64,000 nucleotides of DNA from Coriaria nepalensis. Taxonomy: Eukaryota > Streptophyta > Magnoliopsida > Cucurbitales > Coriariaceae. The notes beneath the pieces are model-generated. The model worked only from the letters and a program-made list of their open reading frames with translations. It did not search any database and was not told where the DNA came from. The first letter of the stretch is position 1. Each line of letters opens with the position of its first letter. Shown piece after piece: positions 1 to 12,156 of the stretch. Location of the stretch: assembly GCA_027186245.1 (NCBI GenBank), contig CP114486.1, positions 10,244,501 to 10,308,500 on the forward strand, written 5' to 3'. The position numbers and the translations under genes were made by a program.

Positions 1-3000
1 TTAATACAGGTGACTTAATCCAAGGGTCGAGATTGAACGTCGCCATGTTTGGTCTCGTCATATACGATGAGAAGTTGTTTAAATCGTACCTACTTTGCCC
101 TGTCAAGGTATTAGAATGAGGTGGAGTGGAGACGAAACAGCTGTTGTATGTGGGTCTGTGATTCTGTAATGGGCTCGAACATGGAGATACAGGCAAAGAG
201 GTGATTGTTCTTACATTTTCTCTATATCGAAAAGGCCACGAATGAATTTGATATTATAAATGAGGACTGGGAAGACTACAAGTGTGAAAGAGAAAATGGA
301 AGGGAAGGGTGTTAATGTAATCTACCTTGGGCTTATGAGTGCCTGGGAAGTCATGCTTAGCGGACTTGTCGGGTATTCTCTATCACATGTACTTGTACTT
401 TTTCTTCTGGGGCAATGATCTAAGGTTAGCTGCACATAAAAGAAGTTGAGTAAGATTTCTAGCAATACTTGAGTTGAGTGCATCTATTTCAACATTTGTA
501 TACACAATAGAAAGATGAACTTAACACCAATGTAAGAAGAGATGGTGGATCCCACAATTGGTAGAGGAGATCCGTTTACTGTTTATCTTGTTTGATCATG
601 TGGCCTCACAACAAAAAATGTGTGGGTCCAAACAGAGTTTTAGACCCTAAATGAGGCTTTCAAACAGTGACCCAAATGCATGACCAGTGCACCGCATAAA
701 TCCAAAGCAATCAATCCAAAGCAATCAATCAGAGATCTAAGAATATAGAATTATGGCTAATTTTTATTATGCGATAAAAAAAAACATATATTAGCCTACT
801 ATTCAAGAATTAGACCGTCTCTCTCTAAGAGTTCTTACTCTCCAAAATTCCCAGTGCCCCCAACCTTAACCCTACTACTGCTTATTATCCTACTAGCAAT
901 CAATTACTAAAATAGCCCCATAATAATAATACTAATAATAACAATACTAATGACTATATTAGGTTTTATTTCGCCTAACATAGTTAGCCCCATTACTCCT
1001 CTCCTTACGAGACACCTTGTCCTCCGACTCTACTGTGTGATGAAATCCGGAAACTACTGTGTGATGAAAGAGAATTATGAGTACGCCGCCGCCTCCGACT
1101 CTAGTTTCGCTACATCTAATATCTGCGGAAACGAAATTGCCGCTAACTGGGGTCCTTCAACGTGCCTAGACAGCGCATCCGCCGCTTTATTTTCAAACCC
1201 CGGGTAGTACTGTATTTCAAAATCATAGCCTAACAGTTTGGACAGCCAACGTTGATGATCCTCCGCAACCATGAGTTGTTCCAATAGATATTTCAAGCTC
1301 CGATGATCCATGCGGATGATAAATCTCCGACCCAATAAATAAGGCCTCTTTTTTTGGATCGCAAACACAATGGCCATGAGCTCGCATTCATAGACGGACT
1401 TAAGACGGGCTCACGACGTCAAAACCTAGCTGAAATACGCGATCGTTCGCTAATTCTGCATGAGGACAGCCCCTAATCCGTAGCCTGAGGCATCGGTTTC
1501 CACTACAAAAGTCGCGGTGAAATCTAGCAAAGCGAGTACCGAAAAGCTAGTCATTGCCTGCTTTAATTCCTCGAAAGCTGCGGCCACCAATTCGCCCCAA
1601 TGGAAATTCTCTTATTTGAGTAGATCCGTTAAGGGCCACACTATCGTGCCATACCCTTTGACGAACTTTCGATAATATCCGGTCAAACCCAAAAATCCCC
1701 GCAATTCTTTCAATATCTTCGGTGCCAGCCAATCTAACATTGCCGACACCTTGGCTCGATCCGCCAAAACCCCCTCACCCAAAACAATGTGGCCAAAATA
1801 CTTAACACTAGGCTGCCCAAAAGTACATTTCTTCTCATTCGCATATAACTGTTGACCCCGTAATTCCGTCAACACGACCGTTAAATGGTCCAAGTGCTCC
1901 TTCGTAGAGCGGCTATAGATCAAGATGTCGTTAAAGAAAACGAGCACGAACTTTCTCAAGTAGGGTTGGAATACCTTATTCATGAGCGACTGAAACGTTG
2001 TTGGGGCGTTTGTGAGGCCAAAATGCATCACTAGGAACTCATAATGGCCCGCATGGGTCTAAAACGTTGTCTTAGCCGCATCCTCCCGCCGCATTCTAAT
2101 ATGGTGATATCCCGACTTCAAGTCTAACTTGGAGAACACTCTAGTTCATCAATGACCGGAATAAGAAATTTATCTGGTACGGTCCCTTTGTTCAAGGCAC
2201 GGTATCCATACAGAATCGCAAACTTCCGTCTTTCTTCTTGACCCAAAAAATCGGGCTAGAAAATGGGCTCATACTGGGTTGTATAATGCCGCGTCTAACA
2301 TCTATTTTACCAATCGCTCAATCTCATCTTTATGGGCCTGCGAGTAGCTGTAGGGTCGCACACTGATTGGTGAAACCCCCTCTTTCAATACTATAGAGTG
2401 TTCGTGATCCCTTTATGGGGTAAGGCCCTCGGGCATCCTAAACACATTGCCAAATCGGTCCACTACCTCTCGTAAGACTGCTTCCACTGCTCGGCTCCCT
2501 TCCTGATCCACTCCCCTCTTAGTGGTCACCTCGATGAGGAACCCTTGCTCTTCTCTCTCAATAGTCTGCAGTATCACCTTCAAGGCCACTAGAGTCTTAC
2601 ACAAGCTCAGATCCCCTTCTAGCATCACAGTCTTCCCCCTAATCCGAAACAGCATCCTCAATAGCTTCCTGTTCACTTTCATCTCGCCCATTGAACTCAA
2701 CCATTTCATACCCAAAAATCACATCTGAACTGCCCAAGTCTAAGGGTAAGAAATCGTCAACCACCTTTAACCCTTGCATCACTAAATGAAGGTTTTTGAA
2801 GGTACCTGCGCTCCGTACCGTAGTGCATGTTCCCAAAGTTACCCCGTGACTGCCTGTGTCCTTCAATTCTAGACCCAATTTTCGAATAACTCGGTTAGAG
2901 ATGAAATTGTGGGTTTGCTTCAATATCGATAAGAGCCACTACACTCTGCCCCTGAATGTCCCCTTTTAGCTTCATGGTGTGGTAGGGAGTAAATCCGACA

Positions 3001-6000
3001 ACCGAGTTAAGTAACACTTCGGCCATGTCGAAATGGTGATGCACCAATTCCTCCTCACTCTCCTCCTCCGGTTTCCCCATCTCATCATCCTCCTCTCCTA
3101 CCGTTAACACTTGGAGCTTCGTGTCCTTACAACGATGCCCGAGCGAAAATTTCTCGTCACAATAGAAACACAACCCTTTATGCTCTTTTGTGCAAGATCT
3201 CCGACTCCGTTAACCTTTTGAAACTCCTATCCGGAAGGTACCCTGCTCTCCCCGCTCCTGGCGCCTCCTTACCAACAGTAACGGTTTGAGACCAAGCGCT
3301 ATGGTTGCCGATATAACCTTTGCGAACAAAACTACCATGGCTGTTTTTTTGCTTTTTTTTGGCATTTTTCTTCTCCTCCACTTGTAATGCCAAATCCATA
3401 TACTCCCCAAGTCCCTTGGGCCGTATTAACCTCAATGCTGCTCGAATTTCCGACTTTAACCCCTTTAAAAAATTTCCCTCCAAAATTTTCAAAGAGACTC
3501 CCATTAATAACCCGGAAAGCAACTAAAACTTCTCTCGGTATTCCAACATTGTCCCCTCTTGGCGGAGGGCCAAAAACTTTTCATGTAAGTCTCCATCTTG
3601 AGAGGTTCGAAACCTTACCATCACCCGTTGCTTGAACTCCGCCCACGATCCAATGGGTTGGCAGTGCTCACACAATTGAAACCATGACAACGCCGGCCTC
3701 TCCAAACAGAGACCTACTACCTGCAGCTTTTCCTCTTTGAAAAGCCCATTAATCGCGAAGTATCTTTCCACCCTATAGACCCAAATTGCTGCCTCCTCGC
3801 CTTCGAAGATAAGCATTTTCAGTTCGCGAACCTGCTGTTCAGCCCAAGTCCTGCTCTACACCGCCGCATACTGCCCTTGCCCCGCCCATGGGGGTTCCGC
3901 CGAAACCCTAAAATTAGCCCTCGGCGCCCTTACCTCACTGCTCGCGGCGATTCCTGCTGCATAGCCGCCTACTGGGCCTTGCTTTGCCCCTTTTTCCCTT
4001 GGTCCGAATGGAACCCTTCCGGCCACCCCCTACAGCGACGCTGGCATCCTTGAGCCTACCCCTAATTGGCCACCGAACTCTTCCCTAGCTTGGCCGTCAG
4101 TGCCCGCGCCCACCACTGCGCCGCCCACCGCCAGTTCCCCCCCCTACTGCCTGCTTGCCTCCACTACAACTGCCTTGGCTCCCTTCTCCGGCGATGTCCC
4201 CTACTACTCGACCATGACCACTCATAAGTTGGTCAGGGTTCGATGTTGACCTAATTTGCATCTCGGTCAGTTTTACCAATATGGCTTCCAACAACAAGAA
4301 CCGTTGCGAAAAGTGTTGTTGTATTGTTGAGAAGCATTCTTCGATCGTTATTTTAATCGCCATCACTTCGCTCTCTAATTTCTCCTCGAGTGCTTCTACG
4401 TTCTTTGCAGCCATCGTTGATCGAGTGCTCTGATACCAATTTGATAGGACCCGATCTAGGAATATAGAATTAGGGCTAATCTTTATTATACGATAAAGAA
4501 AATAACATAGGTTGGCCTATTATTCGAGAAGTAGACAGTCTCTCTCTAAGAGTTCTTACTCTCCAAAATTCCCAACCCTAACCCTACTACTGCTTATTAT
4601 CCTACTAGTAACCAATTACTAAAATAGCCCCATAATAATAATATTAATACTAATACCAATAATAATAATAATAATGATAATAATATTAATGACTATATTA
4701 GGTTTTATTTCGCCTAACATAGGTATGAATAACCGGAGGTCTAACACAATCAAAGCAGGAATAAAAGAAAATGTCTTACTGGAGTTTGGCTTCCATCAAG
4801 TGAGTGGGAAAAGGCATCCATGGAGAAATTAAGATGACTTAGATGAGCAACTCTATTTGTCGATTGATCTCGTAGAAAAGGGTGGTCTAACAGTTGTGAG
4901 GCAGTGGGTCGGGCTTCCGGGCACCGCTGCAAGCAGAATTTCACAAAATGTTTTGCATCATTAGATAGATGATCCGGAATTTCGGGAAGCTCTTTGCTGT
5001 TTCCAATCTTGAATATAGCAGCTACCTGTTAAATCCCCAAAAAAAAACATAAAAAATGATTTTTTTTTTTACCCAAGAAAATTACTATAAAAAAAGAGGT
5101 ATTATTTGATTCATTGAAGTTTATCTCACCCCTTCATACTTGTACCAAGGGGGTTTAGAAGTTGCCATTTCGATAACTGTGCAACCCAAGCTCCATATAT
5201 CTACTGCAAGACTGTATCCATTTGCATTCATAACAAGCTGAAATTTTTTAAGTATTGAAAAGAATGGATATTGAGCATTAGGATATTGAAGAAAAACACC
5301 AATCGTCTGAAAAGAAGAGGGATGAGTGAGAGTGAACTTACCTCGGGTGCCATCCAGTAAGGACTTCCTTTGAAAGAAAGCATTGATGTACAATTAGTTA
5401 TCTGATTCAGAAAATGGAGAAAAATAAGTCTCAAATTCTTCTGTGAAATAATTAGCCACTTCTATTATAAAACTAAATATGAGATGCATGTGCATTACAA
5501 GTAACTATAGATATTCTTGGTTGCATGGAAATGATATAATATACAAATAACAATCAGTTCACTTTTGAAAACTTACTATCTGACAATATTATACAAATAA
5601 TATAATATTCTTGGTTATAAAGTATGTGACAATGAAAAACTTTTTTTAAAAAATCATATTATATATGTTTAATTAATATATATACTGTACAATGTCCATA
5701 CACAGAGATGATCTATACATGTTTAGCCATGCCAAAATCCGCCAACTTGATCTCCCCATTCGGATCTACTAATATGTTTGCCCCCTTGATGTCCCTGCAA
5801 GAAAAAACAAAAATAATTTTTTTAAATATAGTAACATTTGGTAAAAGTGTTCTATAGAAAAGGGGAAAAAGAGATTTTTATTCCATATAAAGTATGTACT
5901 GTATAAATCAGCCATAACGCCAGAAATACCTGTGCACTGTATTTCTTCCATGTAGATAGGCAAGCCCAGAAACAATCTTTCGGGTGTAATTTTGTATAAC

Positions 6001-7886
6001 AGGCTCCTTAAGAGGCCCGTATTCTTGAACTAATTTGTGGATTGAGCCACCTGAGACGTATTCTAAATAGACCGAGAGTGCTTCATCACCCTAAGTACAT
6101 GGGAAAGAACAATTATAATAAAGACACAGTTACAGAATTCAGACTCAATCACATTATTGGTGGCCCATAAAGTATAGTATATTAGATCTTACCATTTCAC
6201 TGCCATAGTATTGAACAATATTTGGATGTGAAAGCTGACTAAGCAAATTTATCTCCTGTTTACAATAAGAAATTGTGTTACAATTCACTTGTTAAAATGG
6301 TACATTTGGTCTAATGCTTGAAACTCTAGTTTGGGTTTACGAGACTCCTATTTGAATAACTCCATTTTACCATAACTAGAGTTTGAAACCTGACTCTAAC
6401 TAGAAAGTAATGACCAAGGGAAATAACATAATATAAACCCTATCCAAGAAAACATGATAATTTTAATTACCTGGTTCAGTTGCCGAAGACATTCTTTTGA
6501 TGAGTTATCATCACTTACAACCCGTACTTCTTTTATGGCACACATTTGCCCACTTATACTGTAAATAAGTTACAGAAGAATAATTTAGAAAATAAGTAAT
6601 GACAAAATATTCATATATATAGGTATAATGAAAGAAGGGATTTACCTATTGAATCCAAGGTAAACATGTCCAAAAGTGCCCCTTCCTAAAAGCTTTCCTT
6701 TCTTCCATTTTGATTGAGTATGCAAGTTTTCACCAGCTGGGATCGACTTTACATTCATCAAGGAAGAATTAGGGCTAGTAGGAGAACCTGGAGGAAGAGG
6801 AAGCTTATGACACTGACTCTTTCCATCTGGTGAATCTAAGCTAAAGCCACACAACCGTTGATGAAGAGGCAATGTCGGGCTTGTGGACCCCCCTCTTGGT
6901 CTGGGACCCGGACTCCTTGACCTCATATCTATCTTCACATTACCAAGTCCTCTGAATCAAGACATGAATTTATAGTGAGACGACGTAATCTATGCACTAT
7001 AATCATGCATTTATACTATTTTGAATCTCTGAATCTTTCTGCTTTTCTTTATAACAATATTATTAATTAATATAATTTTCTTGACATGGGACTCTACAAA
7101 TTTGTCCAGTATTTACTAAATTTCAAAGTTTAATATATTTGAACCCCATCTGGTTTAGTGTTTGAAACTCCATTTTGGGTCTAAAATTCAATCTGAACCC
7201 ACATAACTCTCATTTAATTCATCAAGCTCAAAACATAATATTACTCTGCAGCCAATCAATATTTAGAATTATATATATATATATATATATATAACAAAAT
7301 TTAAAAAGAGCTCTTTTTATTTTCCAATTCAGCAGTGTGATTCTGATATTCTAATTTGACTGCAGTGTTAAGATTACTTATAAGCTTAGCACACCCAAGA
7401 ATCTCCCTTCACTCACAATCCAACTAACACTAGTGTGTTTGCAAAAACTGCAATTACCTAAACTACAGTTTCAAACGCTGATTAGGATGAAAAAAATTAC
7501 TTAAATTCAAAATCCCAGAAAGAAAAATCGAACCTGAAATTACCAAACTCCTGATCCTGAGCGGCAACTGGATGATCATCCGACGACCCGGAAGAGCTAA
7601 CACTTGAAACCGAGCCCGACCCAGAAACCCCATTATCAATCGCAAAGGTCTGCGGTAGGGCTGGACGAGGGAGAGGGTGCCCTCTCCGTTCGCCATTATC
7701 AGAATCGAACCCCGAGAAGCCAGAAAACCCGCCGGGAACCGACCCTGAAGATGACGGATTGTTGCTGGAACTCGGTGAATTGCGAGATGGAGTCGTGGGA
7801 GAGAAGACCTCGTCAAAGCTCTTGGGCTTGTTGTTGTTGTCGGTAGGTTTCTTCTTGCTAGGCTTTTTACCCCACCAACTAGGCAT
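1..7886 (-). CDS. MAPKKK3: MAP kinase kinase kinase, MAPKKK3/YODA family (3' end beyond window)
   Basis: Serine/threonine kinase at the top of a MAPK cascade; phosphorylates MAPKKs. Coding exons (minus strand, gene order): 7534-7886, 6646-6951, 6471-6558, 6193-6255, 5930-6090, 5719-5794, 5342-5401, 5130-5237, 4780-5025, 326-429, and 221 running off the left edge; all joins keep phase. The start is the ATG at 7884-7886, giving MPSWWGKK, typical of the family. The N-terminus is Ser/Pro-rich, with GHPLPRP and [10 protein letters not shown]. The kinase domain begins near residue 200 with a glycine loop ([12 protein letters not shown]), followed by the VAIK-like AIKEV, the catalytic [25 protein letters not shown], and [19 protein letters not shown]. 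The C-terminal tail has [14 protein letters not shown], conserved in MAPKKK3/MAPKKK5/YODA. Intron 9 (430-4779) is swollen by a gypsy retrotransposon. Which family member it is remains inferred from the N-terminus and tail. Confidence 0.92.
728..980 (-). repeat. 3' LTR of the gypsy element
   Basis: Matches 4442-4719 over most of its length, including the stretch with CTCTCTCTAAGAGTTCTTAC and the end TTTCGCCTAACA. In element orientation it begins TGTTAGGCG. The far end (near 728-735) is poorly conserved compared with the other LTR, so that boundary is approximate. The flank contains a 14-bp tandem duplication (ATCCAAAGCAATCA twice, about 700-728). Confidence 0.8.
1075..4414 (-). pseudogene. Broken gypsy gag-pol (gag, PR, RT, RNase H; no integrase)
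   Basis: Segments in element order: gag start at 4414 with a coiled-coil-like N-terminus; gag core at 3816-3523 ([21 protein letters not shown]); zinc knuckle near 3170 ([14 protein letters not shown]); aspartic protease remnant near 2930, where the expected Asp-Thr/Ser-Gly triad reads Asp-Ile-Glu; RT at about 2340-1612 ([31 protein letters not shown]); RNase H with [12 protein letters not shown] and ADALSRH at 1377-1075. The RT active site reads FFNDILIYS, so the first of the paired aspartates is Asn. Several frameshifts and stops interrupt it. It cannot encode an active enzyme. Confidence 0.85.
4427..4438 (-). other. Primer-binding site (initiator Met tRNA type) of the gypsy element
   Basis: On the minus strand this reads TGGTATCAGAGC, complementary to the 3' end of plant initiator Met tRNA, just inside the 5' LTR. 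It fixes the element's orientation as minus. Confidence 0.85.
4442..4719 (-). repeat. 5' LTR of the gypsy element
   Basis: Begins TGTTAGGCG and ends CCTATCA in element orientation, followed after three bases by a primer-binding site. It contains an imperfect AAT/ATT triplet stretch (about 4634-4690) that is longer than in the partner LTR and explains part of the length difference. Confidence 0.85.
6300..6400. repeat. Imperfect inverted repeat in a MAPKKK intron
   Basis: GAAACTCTAGTTTGGGT near 6320 is mirrored by AACTAGAGTTTGAAAC near 6376, about 40 bases apart, in the intron between exons 3 and 4. Related wording (GTTTGAAACTCCATTTTGGG) occurs at about 7160 in another intron of the same gene. 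It may be a small MITE remnant; this is a weak call. Confidence 0.3.
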
Positions 7887-8176
7887 TTCAGTGGCTGAAA
7901 TCGATAACAAGGAAGAGAGAGAGGGAGAGAGGAGTCTGAAAATAGTAAGGGAAGGACTCAGAGAAGACTCAAGGAAGAGAGAGAGAGGAAGTGTGGAAAT
8001 GGTCCAAACGGAGGAAGAGAAATTGAAGAAGGAGATGAAGAAGACTGAAGAGGGGGAGAGAGAGACGCGGCAAAGACTTATTTTGGTCTATTGTAGAAAT
8101 AGTAATCTTTTCTGAGTCAACTTGGCAAGAAAAACAAATCAAGCTTTGTAATTATTTCATTAGTAAATAGTAACCA

Positions 8177-9561
8177 CATATAATTGAGATCGGCTGGGGT
8201 GCTGCGCACTCTGTCTGCGCGTGTTCATTCGGATTTAATTGGATGATATAAATATTTTTATTTAATTATTTAATATAAATATAATTTTTAATATTATATA
8301 ATAATTATATTGAATATATATTTTATTTATATTTATGTTTATAATTATATTATGTTTATGTTAATAATTTTTAATTTGTGTGAATATAAAAATATATTAA
8401 TTATAAATTTTGAATTAAATTAACTTTATATTTTTTTTTTAATTATTGAATAAGTTGCTTAATTTCATTAAAACATATATATACCGATATGATAATGAAA
8501 TTAAACTTGTTGCGTAATTTAATATTATTAATATAAACTATTATATAAAATATGCCCCTGATATTATTAAATAAATTTAAATTTTAGAAATTTTAAAGTT
8601 ATATTTTTTAAAAAAAAAGTTTTAATTATTGAATGAGTTGTGTAATTTGATTATACCTTCAATGATTTAAATCAATATAACTTAACTAATAATTGGGTTG
8701 AACATATATTATAATGAACTTAAAACATGATGTAAAGTTGAAGGCTCCATCGATAGGGCTTTCATAACTGCTAGTTTATATTCGTAGAGTCAAAGGCCTC
8801 ATCAACCATATCGACTCATAGAGTCGAAAGCCTCATCGACCTCATCGACTCATAGAGTCGAAAGCCCCATCGACCTTATTGAACTCATCAACTCCATCGA
8901 TCTAATTGACACGTATAATCAAATTACTATACGTGTCGATAAGGCTTTCGACATGTAGAGTAAACTAATAGTTATGAGTATATTAACATAACTGTTAGTT
9001 TACTCTATACGTTGATGAGGTTTTCGACTATATCGGTCGATGAGGCTTTCTTTATTTGTAGTGTTCTATTCTTTCTCAGCAACCAACAAACGAGTAATAT
9101 AATTACTCACAAACTGGGTTGTTTAATATAAATTTGATTTGTAGTATTAATTGTGAATTTTGAATTAAATCAAATTTGTTTTTTTTAGTTCATTTTATTT
9201 TTATTTTTCAATTGTTGAATGAGTTATCTAATTTCATTAAAACATGCACAGACCGATATCATAATGAACTTAAAATGAGATGTCTGCTTGAGATGTACAG
9301 ACAGACATCTCATAAGTTCATCATGATGTCGGTCTATGTTCATATTTCAATAAAATTAGGGAACTCATTTAATAATTAAAAAATAACATTAAAGTGAAAC
9401 AAAAATATAAAAATTTAATTTAATTCAAAATTCAAAATTATTATTAAATAATGCAAAAATCACATAAAAATATTTAGACCATCTAATTTAATCGGATAGT
9501 CTAAATGCCAGTGTAAGCACGCGGGAGATGAGCAAACACCCCAGCCGATCTCCATATAATT
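8177..9561. mobile_element. Non-autonomous Mutator-like (foldback MULE) element with 9-bp target duplication
   Basis: The element proper is 8186-9552. Its ends are inverted copies beginning GAGATCGGCTGGGGTG, and it is flanked by the 9-bp direct repeat CATATAATT at 8177-8185 and 9553-9561. Similarity between the two arms continues inward for at least 250-300 bases (for example TTTTAATTATTGAATAAGTT against the reverse complement of about 9360-9385), so the whole is a long palindrome. A 9-bp duplication and long terminal inverted repeats are typical of Mutator-like elements. No transposase is encoded. The centre (8755-9060) holds short tandem and inverted units around CATCGACTCATAGAGTCGAA. It lies about 300 bp upstream of the MAPKKK start. 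Confidence 0.85.
8755..9060. repeat. Tandem/inverted 30-bp units inside the MULE
   Basis: Units resembling CGACTCATAGAGTCGAAAGC occur at about 8815 and 8846 as near-identical tandem copies, with a diverged copy at 8784 and inverted relatives (GATAAGGCTTTCGAC at 8938; GATGAGGTTTTCGAC at 9013). Each core, GACTCATAGAGTC, is itself nearly palindromic. Confidence 0.65.
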
Positions 9562-10106
9562 TGGATATGGAGGCATTATCTTACTTCGATAATATGTTAC
9601 TTTAATTAGAGATGCACTTTTATTATTAAATATTGATATAAATTCTTTTCTCCGATTCAAATAAAATATTTCTAAAATATATAATAACTATGTCAATATT
9701 TTTATTAATATAATAATTTATTTTATTTTAGTTAGACCCGAAATTTAATTTGATTTCATATTTGATTTAAAAGAGTTTGAACCAAATAAAACTTTAAGAC
9801 ATTTTTCTTAAAAAATTCATATATATCAGGTGAGATAATTTCTTATATTAATTATATTATTTAGGAATATAGATAATTTAAAAGAAAAAAAATACTATAG
9901 ATTTTAATTATATTTAATTTTAAATTTAACTTAATAATAATTTCTATCTTCTATTAACTTTTTTGTTAAAGTAATAATAAAATATGATCTAAAAAATATA
10001 AAATAAAGAATTTAATATGAAGTTATCTATAGTTAAAATATCATATTTAATTTAATTTGATTTAATAAGCTTTATAAAGAAACTGATGCATCTAAAGTTA
10101 GAGGTG
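9562..10106. other. AT-rich intergenic DNA, nothing recognised
   Basis: Low-complexity AT-rich sequence with no long reading frame, no repeat structure that I could see and no similarity I recognise. Confidence 0.5.
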
Positions 10107-10828
10107 TGTTGAAAAACAACTAAACTTATGGGCCGGAGACGGTGAGGAGGAGTGGCCATGTCAGATTATGCCCGATTTCGGGACAGCCTCGAAAATTGAG
10201 GCTAGAAATTGTCAGCATAAATTATGGGAATAGAGTGTCAAGAAGAGACCATAACTGAGGCTGAGATACGGCAAGACTGAGGTGGACTCGATTTGCTTAA
10301 CAATGATTAGACGAGATGATAAGTCTCGAGAAGACGCTGAGGTTGAGCCTAGTATTTCCTCGCTCAGCTCATGTCCCTAGCATGTCAAATGGAGGTGGCG
10401 TTGCTGCATATTAAGATGTCCTTGAGGATGTCAGATTAAGGTGGCACTATGTTATTCAAGGAGACATGTAAGTAGGGAGCATATCTATGCCATGCTAGAC
10501 TGTGGGACATTGACACCATCATGGAGTGGGGGGGTCAGAGTGCTGAGCAATAAGAACGCGACATGTGTAAAACTGTTGGAAGCCTCCTAGCTTAAATTAT
10601 ATATAAAAACCAAATGACTTGACATTAAGAGGTAATGCAAATTTCTTAAGAGAATAATAAATACACATAATACTCTTCACTTATCTTTCTAGAAAACTGA
10701 CTAGAGCGTCCGAGCAGGGTTAGCCGACCACTACTCCAATCGCATTTTGTTATTGAGTGCAGATAAAGATCTTGGGACATACTGTGGGATGTAGGACCCT
10801 TCTTCGTAGATGGAAATCTACGCCAACA
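10107..10828 (+). mobile_element. Probable gypsy-type LTR remnant with adjoining primer-site region
   Basis: A GC-richer island in AT-rich DNA beginning TGTTGA and ending CTACGCCAACA, followed at 10829 by ATTCAGAGCCGACCGTGAGG. The ending resembles the common plant gypsy LTR end, in which ...CAACA is followed by ATTGGCGCCGTCTGTGGG-like primer-site sequence. No second LTR and no gag or pol were found downstream, so this would be a truncated element. The boundaries rest only on the TG..CA ends and this resemblance. Confidence 0.4.
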
Positions 10829-11266
10829 ATTCAGAGCCGACCGTGAGGGTGATTGTCTTCATTTTCAAAGTTATAATAAATCAAGAGCCTAACTGAAAGG
10901 ATGATACAATATAGAAAACATGGGAGAAGAGCATATTAGAGAAAGTAAAAGGGGAGAGAGAGGTAGAGGAAGAGGAGTTCTCCCTCCTCTGCCTAAAAGA
11001 AGAATAACACATTCAGTAAGCGTTGCTAAAAAACAACCAACACTTCCACAAACCCCTCCGGTAGCAAATAATTGAGTGGACATATTGTAGGCTATAAAAA
11101 TAGAGAGAATCCTAGTGAAAAGAATATGTCAAGTGGTTGAACGTTTCATAAAAACAAAAATCGCATAAATAAGGGAATAAATAAAATAGAAAAAAAAAAA
11201 AAGAGGAGTTACAAAGAAGGAGTGTGCACCCTCCTATGGGAGAAAACCTGGGTTGGTAGGAATCCT

Positions 11267-11267
<1 letters not shown>

Positions 11268-11333
<66 letters not shown>
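11268..11333. repeat. (TA)n microsatellite followed by a poly-T run
   Basis: About 16 TA units run straight into more than 25 T residues. It is unstable low-complexity DNA, and the small reading frames crossing it are spurious. Confidence 0.9.
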
Positions 11334-11338
<5 letters not shown>

Positions 11339-12150
11339 CTTTCCGGTCAGCTTTCCAAATTCCCTAAGAAAGTTTGAAATGTTTAAATTCTCGCTCTCTG
11401 CTTTCACTCGTCCTTCTCCCTTAGTCTCGGGCATTCCCATGCTGTATGAAGCTCCTTCGTATTCATGGGCTTCCTTTCCCTTTGTTTGTCTGGTCGTTTT
11501 AGTGTTTCTGTTTGTATTTCTTTTTTTTTTTTCCTCCGAAGGTTTTTCAGGTTCTTCGATGGTTTGTCTGCAGAGTTATTTTGCGATCTATTGCTATTGA
11601 ATTTCAAATCCATCCTGCCAAATGACCCAATTGATCATAAGTTATTTCTTTCAAATCGATTCTCCCAAATCACAAGTATTTCTACTAATCTTTTATTATT
11701 TTCTGTCCTCATTGTATTTAGTTGCCTCATTTTAGAATCTCCATGCCCTCACTTCCATAAAACTCTATAGCTATTAACGTAATCAATGGCGATATACTAC
11801 CAATAAGTAAGTATTAAACATCGAAAAATAGTAGAAGTGGCATATTTATTGATAATGCCACATAAGCAAAACTGAATTTAAGCTTTAATTATAAAACAAT
11901 ACGAAATACAAAATTTTTGGTGATATTCCGGCACTTATTCATCCCTTAAGTAAAGATTAAATGATCTGAATAGATGGGCCGGCACGAACCGGCACCCATA
12001 AAACCGATAGTGATTCTGAACTTGAGTGGTAAAGAAAATATTAATATTAGTTTATGGTTGTGCCGCTTAAAATGGCGAATTCAATATGTCAATGTTCAGA
12101 CCAAAATGAAGAAAAAACCTGTTATTTATTCATTTAAATTGAGAGCATAA
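11334..12150. other. Intergenic DNA 3' of the NAC gene, no gene seen
   Basis: Pyrimidine-rich sequence at 11390-11770, then AT-rich sequence. A short GC-rich stretch with two CCGGCAC copies lies at 11978-12000. No coding similarity was recognised. Confidence 0.45.
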
Positions 12151-12156
12151 ATTTAC

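Larger units (their letters stand above)
728..4719 (-). mobile_element. Ty3/gypsy LTR retrotransposon, internally deleted and decayed
   Basis: Two similar LTRs (about 728-980 and 4442-4719) flank gag, protease, reverse transcriptase and RNase H remnants on the minus strand, with an iMet-tRNA primer-binding site beside the right (5') LTR. The order PR-RT-RH and the RT sequence type place it in Ty3/gypsy. No integrase or chromodomain is seen between RNase H (ending near 1075) and the 3' LTR at 980, so about the last third of pol is deleted. The element lies entirely inside intron 9 of the MAPKKK gene, in the same orientation as the gene. The LTRs differ at many positions and in length, so the insertion is not recent. 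A clean target-site duplication was not found; the outer edge of the left LTR is eroded. Confidence 0.88.

Noticed and set aside
11234..11613. Low-complexity frames rich in Lys/Tyr/Ile or Phe
   Set aside because: They are produced by the (TA)n and poly-T tract.
11978..12000. Small GC-rich near-repeat GGCCGGCACGAACCGGCAC as a possible hairpin or hAT end
   Set aside because: The copies are direct, not inverted, and no flanking duplication or partner end was found.
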